Positions 32,219 to 36,843 of a stretch of 36,843 nt of DNA are shown here, piece after piece (positions within the stretch are counted from its first letter, which is position 1; each line of letters starts with the position of its first letter). The translations under genes and the position numbers were made by a program. The DNA is from Thermodesulfobacteriota bacterium (lineage in GTDB: Bacteria > Desulfobacterota > DSM-4660 > Desulfatiglandales > Desulfatiglandaceae): the NCBI GenBank assembly GCA_028278625.1, contig JANQDY010000205.1:1-36843 (forward strand), given 5' to 3'. The notes beneath the pieces are model-generated. The model was not told where the DNA came from. It was given only the letters and a program-made list of their open reading frames with translations, and did not search any database.

Positions 32219-34459
32219 ATGAGTGAATGGCGAAAGACCGGTTGTGTACTGTGTGCCCAGAATTGTGGGCTGGAGCTTCGCGTTCTGGAAAACCGTATCA
32301 CGAAAGTGAGGCCGGATCGGGACAATCCCCGTAGCCAGGGATATGTTTGTCGCAAGGGACTCAATGTGATTTACCATCAGTATCCGGCAGACCGGTTGAC
32401 GGAACCCCTCAAGCGGGTCGGCAACGGCTTCGAACCAATCACCTGGGCCGATGCCGTGTCGGAAATCTCGGATAAGATCGGCGCGTTGGTGGAAAAACAC
32501 GGGCCGCGATGCCTGGCTTATATGGGTGGCGGGGCCCAGGGGGGCCACTTCGAAGCCGCTTTCGCCCTCAACCTCCTGCGTCAGATGGGCTCTCAATACT
32601 ATTATTCGTCGGCGGGGCAGGAATTCAGCGGTTCATGGTGGGTTTTCGGCAGAATGATGGGAAAACAATACAATTTTGCCGTGCCGGATGAACATGCGTC
32701 TGAGATGCTGGTAGGGTGGGGATGGAACGGCATGATGAGCCACCAGATGCCCCAGGCGCGAAAGGTACTCAAAGGATTCAGCAAGGATCCCGGGCGTATG
32801 CTGGTGGTTGTGGATCCCAGAAGAAGCGAGACCGCCGCCATTTCAGACATTCACCTGGCGGTTCGGCCGGGAACGGACGCACTTCTCGCAAAGGCCATGA
32901 TTGCGCTCATTCTAGAGGAAGGGTGGGAAAACAAGCAATATCTTGAAAATCACGTGGAAGGTTGGGACCAGGTGGCCCCATGGTTTAAAGGGTTTGACAT
33001 CAAAGCGGCGCTCCGCTTGTGTGAGCTGGATTATGATCGGGTGCGGGAGGTCTGTCGGCTTATGACCACCCGACGGTGGTGTATGCATCCGGACTTGGGT
33101 ATTTACATGGGGCGAAACAGCACCCTCAATTCCTATTTCCTGAATATTCTGGGGGCTGTCTGCGGCATTTTCTGCGTACGCGGTGGCAACGTGATTCCCG
33201 GTATGGTCATGCCCATGGGTTTTCACGCAGATGAGCGAAATCCCAAAGTCTGGCGCACGGTGAGAACGAACATGCCGCCTGTGGCCGGCGGTTCATTCCC
33301 TCCCAACGTCATGCCTGAAGAGATTGAAAGCGATCATCCGGAAAGACTGCGGGCGGTGCTGGTGAGCGCCTGCAACCCCCTTCGATCCTATGCCGATACA
33401 AGCGCCTTTGAATCCGCTTTCAAGAAACTGGACCTTCTGGTGGTCAATGATATCGTATTAAGTGAAACGGCCCGCTTGGCCCATTACATCCTTCCTTGCC
33501 GCACCTTTTATGAATCCTGGGACGGCACATTTTTCCCATGGACTTTCCCCAAAGTCTATTTTCAGATGCGGGGACCGGTTGTGGAACCGAGAGGACAATG
33601 TCTCGAAGCGGCTCAGATTTTCACCCTGCTGGCGGATCAGCTGGGTCTGATTCCGGAAATCCCGGAAGCGGTTCATGCGGCTGCCCAAGGGGACCGCCTG
33701 GCATTCGGAGCACAACTGATGAGTTGGGCCGCATCGGAACCCCGGGCCATGAGAAGCATGCCGTTCATACTGGCCAAAACCTTGGGCCGTGTTTGGAACA
33801 GCGCGGCCCTGCCGGCCCTATGGGGGCTGCTCATGACCGCGCCGGAGACCCTTCGAAAAAATGCCGTCAGAGCCGGCTTTGGTCCGGGCATGGACCAGGG
33901 GGACCGCATATTTCAAGCCCTTATGAAAAATCCTCAGGGGGTTTGGGTGGGGGAAGTGGAACCGGGAGACAATTTTCATGCCGTCAAAACCCCATCCGGG
34001 AAGATCGAGGTGTTTATTCCCGAACTGGCGGATGAAGCCAGGCGGCTTGATTCTGCCGGCGAAAGGGAAGGGCTCAAGTTACCCGACCAATTCCCAATGA
34101 TTTTAAACGCGGGAAGGCATATGGACTATAATGCCAATACCCTCATGCGGAACCCTGAATGGAATCGCGGCAAACGGGCGTGCACCGTGGCGGTTCACCC
34201 GGACGATGCGGCGTCGTTACATCTGCGTGACGGGGATTCGGTACAGGTGGTGACCGAAGCCGGGAAAGCGGTGGGAGAATTGCAGGTTTCCAAACAAGTA
34301 AGAAAGGGGACGGTCCTGATTCCCCACGGGTTCGGGCTTATTTATGACGGCGGGGTTTACGGGATCAACGTCAATCGGTTGACCAAGAACACCCATAGAG
34401 ATCCCCTTGGCACGCCGCTTCACCGGTTTGTTCCCTGCCGGCTTGAAAAAACGGCTTAG
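32219..34459 (+). CDS. Molybdopterin-dependent oxidoreductase
   Basis: A 746-residue member of the DMSO-reductase/formate-dehydrogenase superfamily. The N-terminal 4Fe-4S site is C9-x2-C12-x3-C16-x27-C44. Molybdopterin-binding segments include LVVVDPRRSETAAISDIHLAVRPGTD and, in the C-terminal MoCo-binding domain, NAGRHMDYNANTLMRNPEWN and VHPDDAASLHLRDGDSVQV. No twin-arginine signal is visible, so it should be cytoplasmic. The residue that ligates Mo (Cys, Sec or Ser) is not obvious in the expected region (SSAGQEFSGSWW). The substrate is unknown; formate, thiosulfate-type or aldehyde chemistry are all possible. AAAGGAGAG precedes the ATG. It probably shares a transcript with the selenoprotein gene. 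Confidence 0.88.
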   Translation: MSEWRKTGCVLCAQNCGLELRVLENRITKVRPDRDNPRSQGYVCRKGLNVIYHQYPADRLTEPLKRVGNGFEPITWADAVSEISDKIGALVEKHGPRCLAYMGGGAQGGHFEAAFALNLLRQMGSQYYYSSAGQEFSGSWWVFGRMMGKQYNFAVPDEHASEMLVGWGWNGMMSHQMPQARKVLKGFSKDPGRMLVVVDPRRSETAAISDIHLAVRPGTDALLAKAMIALILEEGWENKQYLENHVEGWDQVAPWFKGFDIKAALRLCELDYDRVREVCRLMTTRRWCMHPDLGIYMGRNSTLNSYFLNILGAVCGIFCVRGGNVIPGMVMPMGFHADERNPKVWRTVRTNMPPVAGGSFPPNVMPEEIESDHPERLRAVLVSACNPLRSYADTSAFESAFKKLDLLVVNDIVLSETARLAHYILPCRTFYESWDGTFFPWTFPKVYFQMRGPVVEPRGQCLEAAQIFTLLADQLGLIPEIPEAVHAAAQGDRLAFGAQLMSWAASEPRAMRSMPFILAKTLGRVWNSAALPALWGLLMTAPETLRKNAVRAGFGPGMDQGDRIFQALMKNPQGVWVGEVEPGDNFHAVKTPSGKIEVFIPELADEARRLDSAGEREGLKLPDQFPMILNAGRHMDYNANTLMRNPEWNRGKRACTVAVHPDDAASLHLRDGDSVQVVTEAGKAVGELQVSKQVRKGTVLIPHGFGLIYDGGVYGINVNRLTKNTHRDPLGTPLHRFVPCRLEKTA

Positions 34460-34573
34460 AGGCCCGTGAAATAGCCGAGATACAAAAAACGTGGTTGTTT
34501 TCTTGCGCCAGCGGAAAGCCACAAGATTTGCGGAGCGGGCTTTTCAAGCAGGATTACGCCAGCCGGGTCCTTT

Positions 34574-35713
34574 TTACGGCATGAGGAGTTCACTGCAAAA
34601 GGTAATGAAAGGCAACACGCGAATCCCCTTCTTATCGTAGTCTCGATTGCCGGTGTGCACCTGGTAGACTGCGGGAATGTTGACCCGCTTCACAAAGTAG
34701 TACAAGGCGGGGCTGATATCCTTCTCGCCGGTCTTGCACTCCACGGCAAAGAGAGGATGGCCATCTCTTAAAACAACGAAATCGACTTCCCTTTTGTCGG
34801 TGTCCCGAAGGAATCGCAACTCCATGCCGTGTCCCTCGGCATCCTCCAAAAAATGACAGTACTTGAGAAGCTGGCAGGCAACGAGGTTTTCAAACCGTGC
34901 ACCGGGATCCCCGATAGCGGACCAGTCCCAAAGGTAGAGTTTTTGTTCCTTTTTCACAGCCCTTATCCTTGGAGCCCCCAAGGGGGGAATGCGAAAACAA
35001 AAATACATCCTCTCAAACACCCGTACCCATCTGTCAACAGTCTCATGGGCCACGTCAAGCATTTCACGAATGTTTTTGATGGAGAGGGGCGAACCGACCC
35101 GCCGAGGGAGTTCCTCTGCAAGCAATTCAAAGAGGCTGATCTCTTTAACCCGTTCCAGATCCCTGATGTCATCGTAGATGACGCGATGTGTCCTTTCTCT
35201 CTGCCATCTTCTTCTGAATTTTTCCTCCCCTCTGAAAAGGGGTTCAGGAAACCCCCCAAACTTGAGCAGAAGCGCCAAATCCGAAGCAGAGGGGGTTTCA
35301 TTCAGCTCTCTCAATGAAAAGGGATGAAGGCGATAGTAGTGATAACGTCCATGGAGAGAATCTCCGCCTTTCCGATAGTGATCAAGTCTCGCGGAGCCGG
35401 TAATAATGAGAGCTGTTTCGCCTTTTCTCGTGTCGTAGAATCCTTTGACGAGATTCCGCCATCTCGCATATTTGTGAATCTCGTCAAGAATGAGCAAAGG
35501 CTGGCCGGCCGGCAGTTCCCCTTTCATGAGGGATGAATGGACCTTTACGTCATCCCAGTTCAGGTAAGCCGGATGCTTAACGCTGGGGGGTGAAAGAAAC
35601 AGAAGCGCCAAAGTGGTTTTTCCCACTTGTCTTGGTCCGCCGATAAAGACCATGCGGTTTTTCAAATCTTCTTGAACAGGCTTTTTCAAATAACGCCGTC
35701 GGATCTCATTCAT
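34574..35713 (-). CDS. AAA ATPase with DUF4143 nuclease-like domain
   Basis: A 379-residue protein. The ATPase part has Walker A GGPRQVGKTT at 25-34 and Walker B LLILDEIH with D77/E78. It ends with ITGSAR, the sensor typical of this clade. A winged-helix stretch (PLSIKNIREMLDVAHETVDRWVRVFE) follows. The C-terminal DUF4143 domain has EVDFVVLRDG-x4-AVECK, the ExD/(E)xK pattern of the restriction-endonuclease fold. Such ATPases are widespread, often strain-specific, and of unclear role. ATG 35713 is preferred to a TTG at 35752, although the ribosome binding site is weak. It is convergent with the oxidoreductase gene. Confidence 0.87.
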   Translation of the reverse strand: MNEIRRRYLKKPVQEDLKNRMVFIGGPRQVGKTTLALLFLSPPSVKHPAYLNWDDVKVHSSLMKGELPAGQPLLILDEIHKYARWRNLVKGFYDTRKGETALIITGSARLDHYRKGGDSLHGRYHYYRLHPFSLRELNETPSASDLALLLKFGGFPEPLFRGEEKFRRRWQRERTHRVIYDDIRDLERVKEISLFELLAEELPRRVGSPLSIKNIREMLDVAHETVDRWVRVFERMYFCFRIPPLGAPRIRAVKKEQKLYLWDWSAIGDPGARFENLVACQLLKYCHFLEDAEGHGMELRFLRDTDKREVDFVVLRDGHPLFAVECKTGEKDISPALYYFVKRVNIPAVYQVHTGNRDYDKKGIRVLPFITFCSELLMP

Positions 35714-35873
35714 GGAAAATGCTCTAAAAGAAGTTTTAATCCGAACGAACAACCCGGTTGCCGAGTTTTAGGGTCCAAAAAATATGCAAGGGTTTGGCCG
35801 GTCCGATTTGTCCGCAAAATAGACATAACACGATTTTTCTTATGAGTAAAGTCGATTGCACCTGATTTTGCTC

Positions 35874-36053
35874 ATGAAATTGAGGGTTCCTCCGCCCATG
35901 GTCTCGGAACAGGACAACCAGGGTGGGATGAAGGCGGCAATCAAGCGAATCTACAGAATCGACACTGGTGTCATGATCATCAACGACAATGATGGCGTGG
36001 ATGACAACAGCGGTGAAACACAGCTCATGAATCTCGACAACATCCTGAATTAA
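35874..36053 (+). CDS. Unrecognised 59-residue reading frame
   Basis: This frame opens at ATG 35874 (or TTG 35856) and ends with TAA at 36051, in the 415-base gap between the DUF4143 ATPase and the WD40 gene. The C-terminal half is polar and Asp/Asn-rich (IINDNDGVDDNSGETQ). I recognise no family and there is no clear ribosome binding site. It may be a remnant of a larger gene or non-coding. The rest of this gap holds only the hairpin at 36071-36102. Confidence 0.25.
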   Translation: MKLRVPPPMVSEQDNQGGMKAAIKRIYRIDTGVMIINDNDGVDDNSGETQLMNLDNILN

Positions 36054-36070
36054 AAAGAGATCATCGAATT

Positions 36071-36102
36071 AAGGAAAACGCGGCAACTGCTGCCTTTTCC
36101 TT
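36071..36102. terminator. Hairpin, possible bidirectional terminator
   Basis: AAGGAAAA (36071-36078) pairs with TTTTCCTT (36095-36102). Inside, GGCA (36082-36085) pairs with TGCC (36091-36094) around a 5-base loop, leaving a three-base bulge. On the minus strand the hairpin lies just after the WD40 stop and ends in TTTTCCTT, so it could terminate that transcript. Confidence 0.45.
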
Positions 36103-36128
36103 CTGAAAACGTGTTCGTATTCCCCCTT

Positions 36129-36843
36129 TTATCCGGCGTTAAGGGCCAGTTGCGGAAGGTCTTCCCCTTCCCACAGGGTGGGGAAAAGGCTTTTTTCACG
36201 GGGGTCGAAATAGGTCAGCCGCGACAAGCCGTTTCCACCGGACTTGTACCTATGTTCTCCATCCAGAAAAAGCCAGCCATCGGAAAAGGTGGCAAATGTC
36301 ATGAGACAAAGGCCCGTATCCCGGTCCCATATGGCAGCGGTATTATCACGGCTTGCTGTCAATACGAATCTGTCATCCGTTGAGAAGACCGCGGAATTGA
36401 CCCTTGAATCATGTCCTTTAAATCGTCGGACGAGCTTCCCTGATTCCCGGTCCCATATGGCAGCGGTATTATCACGGCTTGCTGTCAATACGAATCTGTC
36501 ATCCGCTGAGAAGACCGCGGAATTGACCCATTCATCATGCCCTTTAAAACGTCTGATGAGCTTCCCTGTTTCCGGGTCCCATATGGCAGCGGTATTATCC
36601 CAACTTGCGGTCAATATGAATTTGTCATCCGCTGAGAAGAGGGCGGAATTGACCCTTGAATCATGTCCTTTGAATCGTCGGACGAGCTTCCCTGTTTCCC
36701 GGTCCCATATGGCAGCGGTATTATCACGGCTTGCTGTCAATACGAATCTGTCATCCGCTGAAAAGAGCGCGGAATTGACCCATTCATTATGCCCCTTAAA
36801 ACGTCTGATGAGCTTCCCTGTTTCCGGGTCCCATATGGCAGCG
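36129..36843 (-). CDS. WD40-repeat protein, 5' part beyond window
   Basis: The frame stays open to the window edge, so only the C-terminal ~237 residues are seen. They comprise WD40 repeats of exactly 42 residues. Each has a GHD element and an IWD end: FKGHDSRVNSAVFSADDRF, then VLTASRDNTAAIWD. The repeats alternate between an 'LVRRFKGHDSRVNS' and an 'LIRRFKGHDEWVNS' version. The last ~60 residues leave the repeat pattern (TFSDGWLFLDGEHRYKSGG). WD40 arrays of such high internal identity are typical of large bacterial proteins with N-terminal NTPase or effector domains. Those domains would be outside this window, so I cannot tell which, if any, is present. Confidence 0.85.
   Translation of the reverse strand, partial: AAIWDPETGKLIRRFKGHNEWVNSALFSADDRFVLTASRDNTAAIWDRETGKLVRRFKGHDSRVNSALFSADDKFILTASWDNTAAIWDPETGKLIRRFKGHDEWVNSAVFSADDRFVLTASRDNTAAIWDRESGKLVRRFKGHDSRVNSAVFSTDDRFVLTASRDNTAAIWDRDTGLCLMTFATFSDGWLFLDGEHRYKSGGNGLSRLTYFDPREKSLFPTLWEGEDLPQLALNAG
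36322..36843. repeat. 126-bp tandem DNA repeats within WD40 gene
   Basis: The marker CATATGGCAGCG recurs at 36328, 36454, 36580, 36706 and 36832, exactly 126 bases (42 codons) apart. Units are nearly identical at the DNA level. They alternate in type, giving a higher-order period of 252 bases. This implies recent duplication or gene conversion of two-repeat blocks. The array continues beyond the window. Confidence 0.9.

Noticed and set aside
35842..35880. A second possible selenocysteine frame (ATG 35842 with UGA at 35863)
   Set aside because: The frame meets another UGA four codons later and shows no family motif around either.
36322..36843. Regularly spaced identical DNA repeats that could suggest a CRISPR array
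   Set aside because: Repeats are contiguous, 126 bases long and encode WD40 units in one open frame, with no variable spacers.

Overview
The window looks like a chromosomal segment of an anaerobic, probably sulfate-reducing, Desulfobacterota-type bacterium. This is inferred from gene content, not from a marker gene. The indicators are an A-type flavodiiron protein, rubrerythrin, an FmdE-family protein, a selenocysteine-containing peroxiredoxin-like protein, the carboxynorspermidine route to polyamines and several sigma-54 promoters. No rRNA, tRNA, CRISPR array, insertion sequence or phage gene was seen.

Layout. Positions 130-4163 (+) hold a DUF2007-like protein, an exported serine beta-lactamase-fold hydrolase, a pentapeptide-repeat protein, and a cysteine-rich trio (DUF2284, a CMD/AhpD-like protein, an ECF sigma factor). 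Positions 4189-9114 (-) are a tight three-gene cluster: glycerol-3-phosphate dehydrogenase, an alkylglycerone-phosphate-synthase-like flavoprotein and an FGGY kinase, the last two with an ATGA overlap. Positions 9398-14099 (+) hold TrkH followed by three overlapping polyamine genes (carboxynorspermidine dehydrogenase, its decarboxylase, agmatinase).

Positions 14.4-20.2 kb form what looks like a sigma-54 stress module. Three good -24/-12 promoters lie within 1.2 kb. They face two paralogous small OB-fold-like proteins, two small zinc ribbons, an old-yellow-enzyme/UspA fusion and a double UspA protein. The module ends in a sigma-54 activator with a GAFTGA motif and a degenerate receiver. I think this is the best candidate for an undescribed system here.

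Positions 20.2-25.7 kb (-) carry TrkA (the cytoplasmic partner of TrkH), a stand-alone CBM48 protein, a LytS/LytT-type two-component pair and a Tat-exported phytoene-desaturase-like flavoprotein. Positions 26.1-30.3 kb (+) carry a 7TM hybrid kinase whose phospho-acceptor His is replaced by Asn, an FmdE protein and a flavodiiron protein. Positions 30.3-34.5 kb carry a response regulator and rubrerythrin (-). Divergent from them are the UGA-containing peroxiredoxin-like gene and a molybdopterin oxidoreductase (+), together an oxygen/redox defence neighbourhood. Positions 34.6 kb to the end (-) hold a DUF4143 ATPase and the 3' part of a WD40 gene built of near-identical 126-bp repeats that runs off the window.

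Starts were moved to internal codons wherever a ribosome binding site or gene overlap favoured it. All functional calls rest on motif recognition by eye, with no database search.
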